NCBI GenBank assembly: GCA_002315995.1
Contig: DCHN01000050.1
Span: 25,682-58,333, forward strand
DNA: 32,652 bases
Source: Bacteroidales bacterium UBA1751
Lineage (GTDB): Bacteria; Bacteroidota; Bacteroidia; Bacteroidales; UBA932
Direction of reading: 5' to 3'
A program made the position numbers and the translations under genes. Within the stretch, counting starts at the first letter, position 1. The number at the start of each line of letters is the position of its first letter. This document shows positions 1 to 8,695 of the stretch, piece by piece. The notes beneath the pieces are model-generated. The model ran no database searches, was not told where the DNA came from, and saw only the letters and a program-made list of their open reading frames with translations.

Positions 1-99
1 CACGTTGAGATGATGGGCTTCCTCGGAATAGGCAACAATCCAATGGTAGGCTGTACAGTAGCCGTTGCAGTTGACGTAGCAACCGCGCTCAGCAAATAA
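1..99 (+). CDS. C-terminal fragment of an unrecognised protein
   Basis: An open frame runs from the first base to a TAA at 97-99, giving the last 32 residues of a protein whose start lies outside the window. The fragment is glycine- and valine-rich and hydrophobic (GFLGIGNNPMVGCTVAVAVD, then VATALSK). That would suit a transmembrane helix near the C-terminus or a buried strand-helix unit of an enzyme. A rho-independent terminator follows 47 bases later, which supports this being a genuine gene end. I do not recognise the family from so short a piece. Confidence 0.6.
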   Translation, partial: HVEMMGFLGIGNNPMVGCTVAVAVDVATALSK

Positions 100-146
100 C
101 CTGCTATTCTTGGAAGTTACTCGGCTACCTGCCGATAGAAAATCTT

Positions 147-180
147 AAAGGCTCCTCGATACCCTCGGGGAGCCTTTTTT
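147..180 (+). terminator. Rho-independent terminator
   Basis: AAAGGCTCC at 147-155 pairs with GGAGCCTTT at 169-177. The stem can extend through CGA/TCG to a five-base loop, and a run of six T follows. It ends the gene finishing at 99. Read from the other strand the stem is followed by only a short T-run, so any role for the minus-strand gene ending at 225 would be weaker. Confidence 0.85.
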
Positions 181-224
181 GTGCCTCAAATTGGTGACTT
201 TTTGGGATACTTGATCCTCTTAAG

Positions 225-1136
225 CTATTGGGCCTTCTGGCTCTCTTGGGCCATCTTTTTATACTTGTCTGAAAGATCCAGGGCCTCTTGATACTTTTCC
301 AGCCAGTAATCCCTGTTCTTTTGAGCCTCCTGCGCCATTTCTTGAGACTGCTCTTTATCGCTTAAATTTGATTCAGCATGAGCTGATTCTCTTTGGAAGT
401 AGGGCATAGGCTCGGAGGAGGACATATGCTTGCTTGGTGTTCCGTATACGGCAAGGAGCGGACGTTGCATTACCATATTATCACTCTGCTGTGCATTTGT
501 CCTGTTTTGGATATATTTTTCATTATAAAAGTTTGCCCTGCTATGGCACTCCTTGGCATATTTGGCATACTCTTGCGAAAGTTGCAAGTAATATTCCGGA
601 GTGGAGTCTGGAAGAACCATAACAGATGAAGGAAAGCACTTTTCTGCCGCATAGAGACGATATATGCATGTTGTATAGGTTGCATCAGGATTTATTCTCT
701 TTTTCTGATAAGACGATAGTTTTGGGTGGATTTCGAAAGAATTTCCGTCAAAAGCAAACTTATAGTCCAGATCATACTCATTTTCCACGTACCGGTATTT
801 TTTCTTGTTGTTGACTCCAATGAAGGTAACCCCTGAAATCTCTTTGTTGTTGAGACTGCATGTATGGAACAATCCGGAGGAGTCCTTGACAATGGCAACG
901 ATATCACCTGTAACCTCCCTCCTGTAATCGTCAATAGCACTCAATGATCCGAAAATAAATCCTTCTGATACATTGTAAATGCCTTCAAGAGGATCCAACT
1001 GCTTGATATTCTCCATAAAGTAGAGTTTGAAATCCTCCTCGGTAATGCAGGATTTCCATTGACCATATTCAAAGCTCCATGCGCAGGTATGTGCAAGGAG
1101 TGTGGCCATTAATGTTGTGAGAAGAAATTTTTTCAT
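225..1136 (-). CDS. Secreted hypothetical protein with C-terminal coiled coil
   Basis: 303 residues. Residues 1-21 form a Sec-type signal peptide (MKKFLLTTLMATLLAHTCAWS), so the product is probably periplasmic or outer-membrane associated. There is no lipobox. Residues 22-190 are mixed and contain five cysteines (for example in WKSCITEED, HTCSLNN and TTCIYR), which could form disulfides. From about residue 180 the chain becomes helical and rich in Q, E, K and A. Residues 255-303 (EKSQEMAQEAQKNRDYW-like heptads) resemble a coiled coil ending in SQKAQ. It lies 92 bases downstream of the acyltransferase gene on the same strand, but no promoter is visible between them and co-transcription is uncertain. 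I do not recognise the family and assign no function. Confidence 0.75.
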   Translation of the reverse strand: MKKFLLTTLMATLLAHTCAWSFEYGQWKSCITEEDFKLYFMENIKQLDPLEGIYNVSEGFIFGSLSAIDDYRREVTGDIVAIVKDSSGLFHTCSLNNKEISGVTFIGVNNKKKYRYVENEYDLDYKFAFDGNSFEIHPKLSSYQKKRINPDATYTTCIYRLYAAEKCFPSSVMVLPDSTPEYYLQLSQEYAKYAKECHSRANFYNEKYIQNRTNAQQSDNMVMQRPLLAVYGTPSKHMSSSEPMPYFQRESAHAESNLSDKEQSQEMAQEAQKNRDYWLEKYQEALDLSDKYKKMAQESQKAQ

Positions 1137-1228
1137 AATTATTGAGTACTATGTTCGGTTACATTTTATTAACTTATGCTCGGGCTCATATTGATGTGAT
1201 GCATCTTCATGTGGATTCTACAAGTGAA

Positions 1229-2326
1229 TCAGACCTTCAGGAAGATCTTCTGTTTGTAGAGGAAGAGGCAGATGAGCCAGGCAATAAGGAAGTACGATGC
1301 GTTTGATACTACCAAACCTACATCTTCCGGGCAGCGCTCTATGATTCCTTTGAAGAAGAAGTCACGGGCGTAACCTATTCCAACAATGCCAGGGATGAGG
1401 TATATTGCTATTGAGTTCATTCCAATGACACGGAACGGAAATATCCATTTGTTCCACCCCTTCACATCTATTATCCAGTAGAAGATGGCGAACATATATA
1501 GAGAGTATGAACCTGCAGCCAGAACAAATGTGCTTGACCAGAGTTTCTTGTTAACCGGTAACCAGTTCTGCCAAACCATGCAAATGACGAGCATTATGGT
1601 TGCCGCAATAAGCATATAAACGGTTTTTTTATTTCCGCTTGGCTCATCCCTTCTTACAAATTCACCGGTGAACATTCCAAGCATTGCTGTTACTATTGCG
1701 GGCAGCGTGCTCAAAAGTCCTTCGGGGTCAAAGTTCTTGCTGAGAAGATGGCCTGGGAAGAGTGTTCTGTCTATATATCCCACAAGGCATCCCTCTCTTG
1801 AAAGTGGGTCTGGATTGAGTGAGTCGGGGGCCGTGATTGTGCTCAGCCACCAATATCCCAGAAGTATTGCAACGGCAATTATTGCTCGTGTTCTTGATTT
1901 GAAGTTGATGAAGAGCAGGGCGGCGAACATCCAGGCGAGCCCAATTCTTCCAAGCACACTGAAAAGGCGTATGGTATCCCAATGGAGTCTGAACAGACCG
2001 CTGTATACAAGTCCAAGCAGAAATAGAATAACTCCACGGCTTATGATTTTTCTATAGATTCTTCCTCTTGAGGTCCCTTTTTCCAGCTGGTTGGCGTAAG
2101 AGAAAGGGAATGAGATTCCAGCAATGAAGAGAAAGAGCGGGAATATTGTGTCGTGGTGGCGGAATCCGTCCCAGCTGGCGTGCCTCATCTGTGTAACAAG
2201 CCAGAAATCAGCTCCGTCCGGAAAAAGATAGCATATTGCAATAATAAGGGATGCAATTCCTGTTATGAACATCATGTCAAATCCCCTCAAGGTGTCGAGT
2301 GAAGCAAGTCTTTTGTTTATTTCCAT
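1229..2326 (-). CDS. NagX/DUF5009-type membrane acyltransferase-like protein
   Basis: 365 residues from the ATG at 2326. It resembles the heparan-alpha-glucosaminide N-acetyltransferase/DUF5009 family of multi-pass inner-membrane proteins, which are thought to move acyl groups to sugars across the membrane. Visible family marks are the N-terminal RLASLDTLRGFDM, then RHASWDGFRHHDTIFPLFLF with its conserved H, W and D residues in the first loop, followed by roughly ten hydrophobic helices. An in-frame TTG at 2371 would add 15 residues. I rejected it because it lies within a promoter-like TATATTTG, whereas the 2326 ATG has an AGAGG-like site and gives the standard N-terminus. The specific substrate is not visible. 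NagX homologues often sit near amino-sugar genes, but none is present here. Confidence 0.8.
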   Translation of the reverse strand: MEINKRLASLDTLRGFDMMFITGIASLIIAICYLFPDGADFWLVTQMRHASWDGFRHHDTIFPLFLFIAGISFPFSYANQLEKGTSRGRIYRKIISRGVILFLLGLVYSGLFRLHWDTIRLFSVLGRIGLAWMFAALLFINFKSRTRAIIAVAILLGYWWLSTITAPDSLNPDPLSREGCLVGYIDRTLFPGHLLSKNFDPEGLLSTLPAIVTAMLGMFTGEFVRRDEPSGNKKTVYMLIAATIMLVICMVWQNWLPVNKKLWSSTFVLAAGSYSLYMFAIFYWIIDVKGWNKWIFPFRVIGMNSIAIYLIPGIVGIGYARDFFFKGIIERCPEDVGLVVSNASYFLIAWLICLFLYKQKIFLKV

Positions 2327-2368
2327 AGTATATGCCTCTTTGAAATAGGTACATGATATATTGTGATT

Positions 2369-2376
2369 CAAATATA
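2369..2376 (-). promoter_or_regulatory. Bacteroidota -7 box for the acyltransferase gene
   Basis: The minus strand reads TATATTTG, matching the TAnnTTTG consensus, 42 bases before the ATG at 2326. No TTTG is seen at the -33 distance, so this is a half-site prediction. Confidence 0.45.
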
Positions 2377-2390
2377 ACGAGTATTTTTGA

Positions 2391-2398
2391 TATATTTG
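2391..2398 (+). promoter_or_regulatory. Bacteroidota -7 box for the 2422 operon
   Basis: TATATTTG on the plus strand matches TAnnTTTG and lies 23 bases before the ATG at 2422. It sits only 14 bases from an identical box facing the other way, so both divergent units may share one control region. No clear -33 TTTG is visible. Confidence 0.45.
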
Positions 2399-2421
2399 CT
2401 ACCAAACAGTGAACAAATGGA

Positions 2422-3123
2422 ATGAGTATGAAAAAAGCCGATTTTATTCTTATTGCGTGTATTGTTGTTGTGGCATGCATCTTCATTTTTGTGCCTGCCG
2501 CCGGGAGCTGCTTCAATTCAATGACCGCCTCCCATCCATTCATCATGAGCTTCATTAAGTTTGCAATTCTATCGACCTTGGGTGAGATGATAGGCCTGCG
2601 CATAAAGAAAGGGGTTTATAATGAGGCGGATTTCGGCATTCTCCCAAGGGCTGTTATATGGGGCGCGCTTGGAGTATTCATAAGCGGCGCATTCATTGTG
2701 TTCAAGGCGGGGACGGTAAGCCTTTATGGTGCATTCGGGGTAACTAAGGCCTCTGAATGGTTTGCTGCCGGTGCTCCGCTTACTTGGGGCAAGGTGCTGG
2801 TGGCGTTCAGTGTAAGTGTGCTGTGCAATACATTCTTTGCTCCTGTATTCATGACTTTTCACAAGATTTCAGATACTCATATCCGCGCTACAGGTGGTTC
2901 TCTGAGAGGATATTTCGGAACACCGATGCCCGTTGGAAAGATAATAGAGGGGCTTGACTGGCATACCCAGTGGAACTTCGTCTTCAAGAAGACCATTCCT
3001 CTCTTCTGGTATCCTATGCATACCATAACTTTCCTGCTTCCTGCCAATATACAGGTTCTGTTTGCCGCTTTCCTTGGTGTTGCACTGGGCGTAATTCTCG
3101 CGGTTGCGAACAATAGAAAATAG
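2422..3123 (+). CDS. Inner-membrane protein, Mpv17/PMP22-like C-terminus
   Basis: 233 residues; a second ATG at 2428 (MKKADF) is an equally plausible start. Four or five hydrophobic segments are visible: about residues 8-28, 40-52, 75-98, 120-140 and 195-230. The C-terminal part has W-N-F-V-F-K-K-T-I-P-L-F-W-Y-P, then HTITFLLP and a final helix. This recalls the closing signature of the Mpv17/PMP22 family, whose molecular role in bacteria is unclear; the link is by pattern only. The stop is 20 bases before the large S9 peptidase gene, so the two are probably co-transcribed from the promoter near 2391. Confidence 0.7.
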   Translation: MSMKKADFILIACIVVVACIFIFVPAAGSCFNSMTASHPFIMSFIKFAILSTLGEMIGLRIKKGVYNEADFGILPRAVIWGALGVFISGAFIVFKAGTVSLYGAFGVTKASEWFAAGAPLTWGKVLVAFSVSVLCNTFFAPVFMTFHKISDTHIRATGGSLRGYFGTPMPVGKIIEGLDWHTQWNFVFKKTIPLFWYPMHTITFLLPANIQVLFAAFLGVALGVILAVANNRK

Positions 3124-3143
3124 ATCTACGAAATTTTAACATT

Positions 3144-6100
3144 ATGAGAAAGTATATTTTCCCCTTGGCACTGACCGCATTTCTGGTCACTGCAGCCACG
3201 TTGCTCAAAGCTCAGGAGAGCAAGCCTGCACTTACACACGATGTTTATGACAAGTGGCAGAGTGTTGCCGAATTGAGTGCCCCGGGTGAGGGCTCCATTG
3301 TTTTTTATGTTGTAAAGCCTCAGGAGGGAGACCGCACACTCTTTATAAGCAATCCTTTCACGGGAGGAGAGTGGAGCATTGAGAGAGGATGCTATCAGCA
3401 GGTTGACAAAAGTTCAACAAAGGTGGTGGCGCAGGTTAAACCTCTCTTCCAGCAGACACGCCAGGCTAAAATAAAGAAGAAAAAAAGTGACCAGATGCCA
3501 ACCGATACGCTGGTTGTTCTTGATTTGAAGAGCGGAGAGAGAAAAACATATCCAAACGTGAAGAGCTTCAAGACCCCTGCACGTTTGGATCAGTGGCTCG
3601 CCTTCACCACAAAGCCTGCAGTAAAATCTGATGCAAAGAAAACTTCGAAGGATTCAACTGTTGCAGGAATAAAGAGAGATTCATTGAAGAGTGAAACTAA
3701 GATTGGCAAACCGGCAAAAGCTGACGAGCCGGAGAAGGATAATCTCTATCTGCTCAATATAAATACCAACAGAATTGACACCATTGCTCATGTTGAGAAG
3801 TATGCATTTTCAAAGGATGGCAAGTGGCTTGCCTATACAAGAAAGTTCATTGCGGCGAAGAAGAAGCCTGCAGACAAAAAGAAGGGTGCAAAGGATTCCT
3901 TAGCGGCACCAAAGGCCGACACCTCTGCTACACCGTCCGGACTGTATCTTTATGACCTTGCAAAGAGCGTTGAGATAAAGGTTATTGAGGGAGGTAAGAA
4001 GAATAGTTTTGAATTGCCTAAGTTCTCTGCAAAGGGAAAGATTGCTTTTTATGGCTGCGACTCAACAGTTGTTTCAGTGTATGTATATGATATTGCCAAG
4101 GGCGCTGTTGCTTCAACTATCACCAGTGAAAATATTGCAAAAGATGTCAGATATTATGCTCCAATCGAGGGGGAGAAGAGCGTCGAGTATAAGGAGAAGG
4201 CCAATGCCATTGCTCGCGGTGAGGCTCAACAGAGCATAAGGTTCGATGCGCGAAGAGTAGTCATATCAAAGAATGCCTCCTTGATGTGGAACGCTGGAGG
4301 AGACAAACTCTTCTTTGGAGTTGCCCCTCAGCCGCGCGAGAAGGACACCACCATTGTTGACTTTGAAAGGGCAAGGCTTGACATTTGGGCCTGGGATGCT
4401 GAGTATATTCCTACAATTCAGCTCAACCGGAGCGATAGAATAGCAAAAACTACATTCTCATGCTATGCAGAACTTGATGCTGCCGGTGCAATGGAGCGTT
4501 TTGTGCAGTTGGGAGACGTTGAGGTGCCCAATGTCGTTCCAGGGGCCATGGGAGAGGCCAAGAAACTTCTCATAGGCAACGGCAAACCTTATGTAATTCA
4601 GTCACAGTGGGATTATGACAGAGCACAGGATTTCTACTATGTAGATGTTGAGAGCGGTGTGCGCACACTCTGCATGAGCAATGTGTTGCGCAGCGGTGTC
4701 ACCTCTCCAGACGGTGAGTATGAACTTATCTATGATGATGCGTCCGGGAACTACAGCATGCTCAGACTCTCCGACGGGAAGATGTGGAACCTCACTGACC
4801 AGCTCCAGGCACTCTTCTATACAAAGGGGCACGACACACCTAATCTGCCTGGCCAGGTCGACAGGCCTGTATGGTTTGAGAATTCAAAGGCTGCTCTCAT
4901 AGCTGACCAGAATGATGTATGGATGGTGTCTGTTGATCCTGCAGTGAAGCCGGTATGTATAACCTCGGGTTACGGCAAGGCAAACAATATGACATTCAGG
5001 GTAACCAATATGAGCAGTGACGAGCGCTATATGCTCAATGCAGACATTGTTCCTGTTGTTGGAAGGCTCACCGGCAAATCTCCATATCTTCAGAGCAACT
5101 CTCCTATATCTCTTGTATCATTCAACGAGGTTACAAAACAGAATGGCCTTTACAGTGTGGCGGTTCCTGATGCTTATTGGCAGAATGCTCTATCGGCCAA
5201 GGTTGGCAGAAAGGAGAGTGCTGCAGTTGCATTCAAGGCACCGGTCAAGATTGTAGATGCGCCAAAGTCATTCGGTGCAACATGTCTGGCAAGCGATGGG
5301 AAGAGAGGAAAGCTATTTTTTACAATGGGAGATTTCCAGCACCCAATGGATTTGTGGAGGGCAGATGCATCAGTATCTTCTCCTCGTTCATCCGGTGCAG
5401 CTCAAATTCTTGTTCCTTCATCTTTGAGTATTTGGCCTGCGGAGAACTGGAGGGTAATCACTTCATCTCCAAAGCAAATAGAGACTGCAAACCAGATTAC
5501 AATTATAAACCATTGGCAGAGCGAATTCAACTGGGGGAGCGTAGAATTAATACACTGGACAACTCTTGATGGTATAAAGGCCGATGGCCTTCTTTATAAA
5601 CCAGAGAATTTTGACCCTGCAAAGAAGTATCCTGTTATATTCTACTTCTACGAGAAGTACTCGGAGACTCTCTACAACTACAGGTCACCGGCTCCAAGCC
5701 GTTCAACTGTGAATGTTCCGTTCTTTGTAAGCAACGGATATATAGTATGTATTCCAGACATTTATTATAATGTGGGCACTCCTGGAAAGAGTTGCATGAG
5801 AACTCTTATGCCTTGCGTGGATATGCTGGAGCAGTATCCTTGGGTAGATTCTGCGAATATGGCAATTCAGGGTCAGAGCTGGGGCGGATACCAGGTGGCC
5901 TATATCATAACACAGACAGACCGCTTCAAGGCTGCAGGTGCAGGCGCCCCCGTTTCAAACATGACAAGCGCATACAGCGGAATCAGGTGGGGTAGTGGCG
6001 TTACACGCCAGGCTCAGTATGAAGATGGCCAAAGCCGTATTGGCTACAACCTATGGGATGGGTTGAATCTCTATATGGACAACTCGCCTCTCTTCGGACT

Positions 6101-6395
6101 CCCTAAGGTGAAGACTCCGGTTCTCATCATGCACAACGACAAGGATGGCGCAGTTCCTTGGTGGCAGGGCATTGAGATGTTCAATGGTCTGCGGCGTTTG
6201 GGCAAGCCGGCTTGGATGCTCCAGTACAACGACGAGGATCACAATCTTGTTGAGAGACGCAATGCCAAGGACCTTAGCATAAGGCTCGAGCAGTTCTTCA
6301 ACCACTTCCTCAAGGGCGCACCTATGCCTTCGTGGATGAAATACGGCCGTCCTGTTGTGGATAAGGAGTATGATTTGGGCTATGAAATGGAATAA
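3144..6395 (+). CDS. Large secreted S9 family serine peptidase
   Basis: 1083 residues with a cleavable signal peptide (residues 1-23, ending LLKAQ), so periplasmic or exported. The N-terminal two thirds should be the beta-propeller typical of prolyl oligopeptidase-family enzymes. The C-terminal alpha/beta-hydrolase domain starts near residue 805 (HWTTLDGIKADGLLYKP). The catalytic triad is intact: Ser912 in GQSWGGYQ, Asp1001 in HNDKDGAVPWW and His1033 in NDEDHNLV. It should cleave peptides or oligopeptides, but the exact specificity is not readable. It is longer than the roughly 700 residues of classic members, partly because of lysine-rich, low-complexity inserts near residues 107-116, 160-198 and 237-266. 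The second S9 gene follows after a GC-rich hairpin. Confidence 0.9.
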   Translation: MRKYIFPLALTAFLVTAATLLKAQESKPALTHDVYDKWQSVAELSAPGEGSIVFYVVKPQEGDRTLFISNPFTGGEWSIERGCYQQVDKSSTKVVAQVKPLFQQTRQAKIKKKKSDQMPTDTLVVLDLKSGERKTYPNVKSFKTPARLDQWLAFTTKPAVKSDAKKTSKDSTVAGIKRDSLKSETKIGKPAKADEPEKDNLYLLNINTNRIDTIAHVEKYAFSKDGKWLAYTRKFIAAKKKPADKKKGAKDSLAAPKADTSATPSGLYLYDLAKSVEIKVIEGGKKNSFELPKFSAKGKIAFYGCDSTVVSVYVYDIAKGAVASTITSENIAKDVRYYAPIEGEKSVEYKEKANAIARGEAQQSIRFDARRVVISKNASLMWNAGGDKLFFGVAPQPREKDTTIVDFERARLDIWAWDAEYIPTIQLNRSDRIAKTTFSCYAELDAAGAMERFVQLGDVEVPNVVPGAMGEAKKLLIGNGKPYVIQSQWDYDRAQDFYYVDVESGVRTLCMSNVLRSGVTSPDGEYELIYDDASGNYSMLRLSDGKMWNLTDQLQALFYTKGHDTPNLPGQVDRPVWFENSKAALIADQNDVWMVSVDPAVKPVCITSGYGKANNMTFRVTNMSSDERYMLNADIVPVVGRLTGKSPYLQSNSPISLVSFNEVTKQNGLYSVAVPDAYWQNALSAKVGRKESAAVAFKAPVKIVDAPKSFGATCLASDGKRGKLFFTMGDFQHPMDLWRADASVSSPRSSGAAQILVPSSLSIWPAENWRVITSSPKQIETANQITIINHWQSEFNWGSVELIHWTTLDGIKADGLLYKPENFDPAKKYPVIFYFYEKYSETLYNYRSPAPSRSTVNVPFFVSNGYIVCIPDIYYNVGTPGKSCMRTLMPCVDMLEQYPWVDSANMAIQGQSWGGYQVAYIITQTDRFKAAGAGAPVSNMTSAYSGIRWGSGVTRQAQYEDGQSRIGYNLWDGLNLYMDNSPLFGLPKVKTPVLIMHNDKDGAVPWWQGIEMFNGLRRLGKPAWMLQYNDEDHNLVERRNAKDLSIRLEQFFNHFLKGAPMPSWMKYGRPVVDKEYDLGYEME

Positions 6396-6405
6396 ATAGA
6401 GCAAG

Positions 6406-6438
6406 TTGGCCGGACACGGGCCGCCCGTGTCCGGCCAA
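6406..6438. repeat. Perfect GC-rich inverted repeat between two peptidase genes
   Basis: TTGGCCGGACACGGG at 6406-6420 is followed by CCG and then CCCGTGTCCGGCCAA at 6424-6438, a 15-bp perfect stem with a 3-base loop. It is far richer in G+C than its surroundings. It is not followed by a T-run (TTCGTTGAAT), so it is not a standard rho-independent terminator. It may stabilise mRNA ends, lower expression of the downstream gene, or act as a protein-binding palindrome. I see no second copy in this window. Confidence 0.85.
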
Positions 6439-6459
6439 TTCGTTGAATAATAAACAGTT

Positions 6460-8664
6460 ATGAAATACAATTTTTTAGCAATGACATTGTTGGCAGCGGG
6501 ATTGGCGCTCGCATCCTGCGCCGGTCAAAAAAATGGTGAGGTTGCAGGGAAACCTCATATTGAAATAGTTGACGGGCATTTCACCCCGGAAATAATGCAC
6601 CAGATGGGCAAGATATCCGACATTCAGATATCGCCTGACGGACGGAAGATTCTCTACGGAGTTTCGTACACTTCAATTGAGGAGAACAAAGGAATCCGAA
6701 ATCTCTTCGTAATGGATATTGACGGCAGCGGCAACCATCAGATTACTGTCTCGCCCAAATCAATTTCAAATGCCAGGTGGATTCGCGGAGGAAGCAATAT
6801 CCTCTATTTGAAGGGTGGGAAATTATACATCATTGATGCTGAAGGTAATGGCGAAACGGAGATAGCAGTTGATACCAAGGCTGCCCGCGGTGACCAGGAG
6901 ATGAGCTCTGCACCTGCAGTGGAGGCATTTGAAATCAATCCTGAAGGGAATGGCATTATGATGCAGGTGAGTGTGAAGTTCGGCAAGAGGCCATCTGACA
7001 TCTACCCGGACCTTGGCAAGGCGCAGGCGCGTGTTGTGGATGATTTGATGTACCGCCACTGGGACCACTTTGTGGAGGAGATACCTCACACCCTCATAGC
7101 CTCCATTTCAGGCATTTCCACCGGCGATAGCGGAAAACCCGTTTCTGTGGAGAGTGTGAAGGATCTTTTGGAGGGGCAGGCGTATGAACTGCCTACGCTC
7201 CCTTTCGGTGGTCTTGAGCAGCTTGCGTGGAGCGGTGACAATGTTGCCTATTCCTGCCGAAAGGTTACAGGAAAGGAGTATGCTTTCTCAACCAATACGG
7301 ATATCTATCTGTATAGTGTAGAGAAGGATACAACCATCAACATTATGGAGATGATAGGTGGCCAGTGGCCGGGATACGATACTGAGCCGTCGTTCTCGCC
7401 TGACGGAAAGTATCTTGCATGGGTGAGCATGGCACGTGGCGGATATGAGGCCGACAAGCGCAGGCTTATGCTTCTTGATATGTCAGAGATGTCATTCAGG
7501 GAGCTTACTGCGGATTTCAAGTATAATGTTGAGGAGTTTGTGTGGAGCGCCGATTCAAGGACAATATATTTTGCTTCATATATAAATGGCGTGAAGGCGC
7601 TTCTGGAGCTTGATGTTGAGAAGGATTGCTCAAAGGTTTATACTCCTGCGAATGATGAGAAGACCAGCGATGTGATTCTTGGCGAGGGTATAAGAAGAGT
7701 TACAGCCGAAAATTGCTGGTTCGACTTCTCTTCTCCTGCACTTTCATCTGCTCTGGGGGGCAAGCTTATAGCAACCAACGCTTCTATGATGCGTCCTGCA
7801 GAGATAGTGAGCGTGGATATTGCTGGCGGTAGCGTTAATCAACTTTCGCACGAGAACGATGAGATACTTGCCCAACTCAAGACCCCTTCAATGGAGGAGA
7901 AGTGGCTTAAGACGGTTGATGGAAAGGATATGCATTGCTGGGTTGTTTATCCTCCGGAGTTTGATTCAACAAAGGTATATCCTGCAATTGAGGTGTGCCT
8001 TGGAGGACCTCAGGGAACCTGCAGTCAGGGCTTCAGCACAAGATGGAACTACAGGCTCATGGCATCGCAGGGTTATGTTGTGATATTACCAAACAGGCGT
8101 GGAACCACTGCATTCGGTCAGGCGTGGTGCGAGCAGATTTCTGGAGACTACATTGGTCTTAACATGCAGGACTATATGACAGCCGGCAGGTACCTCAAGT
8201 CTCTTCCATACATAGGAAAGGTTGCCGCCGTGGGTGCAAGCTATGGCGGGTATTCAATATACAATCTGGCCGGTGTGCACGAGGGGCTCTATGATGCCTT
8301 CATTGCTCACGCCGGAATCTTCAACCAGGAGCAGATGTTCATGATGACAGAGGAGCTCTGGTTCCCTAACTTCGATAATGGTGGTGCACCGTGGGACGAG
8401 AATCCTGTTGCTGTAAGGCACTATACCAACTCGCCGCACAAGAGAATCAGGTGTTGGAAGACGCCTATTCTCATTACCCACGGGGAGATGGATTACCGTG
8501 TGCCTGTTGAGCAGGGTATGGCTGCATTCAATGCCGCCCAGATGATGGGGGTGCCTTCGAAGATGGTGCTTTTCCCTGGTGAGAACCATTGGATTCTCAA
8601 GCCTCAGAACTCTGTTCTTTGGAACAGGGAGTTCTTCGGCTGGCTAGATAAATGGTGTAAATAA
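6460..8664 (+). CDS. S9 family peptidase, lipoprotein
   Basis: 734 residues. The N-terminus has a lipoprotein signal with lipobox LASC (Cys20), so the enzyme is probably membrane-anchored at the periplasmic side or surface. A beta-propeller region carries TolB/WD40-like repeats such as ISDIQISPDGRKILYG and EPSFSPDGKYLAWVS. The C-terminal hydrolase domain begins near residue 490. The triad is complete: Ser594 in GASYGGYS, Asp678 in HGEMDYRVP and His710 in GENHWIL. The motifs fit dipeptidyl-peptidase IV or acylaminoacyl-peptidase-type S9 enzymes that trim oligopeptides for import. The length is normal for the family. The gene is 64 bases after the first S9 gene, separated by the perfect inverted repeat. 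Its stop overlaps the start of the ribosomal operon promoter region, and no terminator is visible between them. Confidence 0.92.
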   Translation: MKYNFLAMTLLAAGLALASCAGQKNGEVAGKPHIEIVDGHFTPEIMHQMGKISDIQISPDGRKILYGVSYTSIEENKGIRNLFVMDIDGSGNHQITVSPKSISNARWIRGGSNILYLKGGKLYIIDAEGNGETEIAVDTKAARGDQEMSSAPAVEAFEINPEGNGIMMQVSVKFGKRPSDIYPDLGKAQARVVDDLMYRHWDHFVEEIPHTLIASISGISTGDSGKPVSVESVKDLLEGQAYELPTLPFGGLEQLAWSGDNVAYSCRKVTGKEYAFSTNTDIYLYSVEKDTTINIMEMIGGQWPGYDTEPSFSPDGKYLAWVSMARGGYEADKRRLMLLDMSEMSFRELTADFKYNVEEFVWSADSRTIYFASYINGVKALLELDVEKDCSKVYTPANDEKTSDVILGEGIRRVTAENCWFDFSSPALSSALGGKLIATNASMMRPAEIVSVDIAGGSVNQLSHENDEILAQLKTPSMEEKWLKTVDGKDMHCWVVYPPEFDSTKVYPAIEVCLGGPQGTCSQGFSTRWNYRLMASQGYVVILPNRRGTTAFGQAWCEQISGDYIGLNMQDYMTAGRYLKSLPYIGKVAAVGASYGGYSIYNLAGVHEGLYDAFIAHAGIFNQEQMFMMTEELWFPNFDNGGAPWDENPVAVRHYTNSPHKRIRCWKTPILITHGEMDYRVPVEQGMAAFNAAQMMGVPSKMVLFPGENHWILKPQNSVLWNREFFGWLDKWCK

Positions 8665-8695
8665 TTTGTAAATCAAATAATTAGTATTATCTTTG
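8665..8695 (+). promoter_or_regulatory. Ribosomal operon promoter (TTTG-N19-TATCTTTG)
   Basis: TTTG at 8665-8668 is spaced 19 bases from TATCTTTG at 8688-8695, an exact match to the sigma-ABfr type promoter of Bacteroidota. Transcription should start near 8700-8702, leaving a leader of about 155 bases before rplC. Confidence 0.8.

Noticed and set aside
2327..2371. Longer start (TTG at 2371) for the NagX-like gene
   Set aside because: It lies in a TATATTTG promoter box. The ATG at 2326 gives the normal family N-terminus and has a ribosome-binding-like AGAGG.
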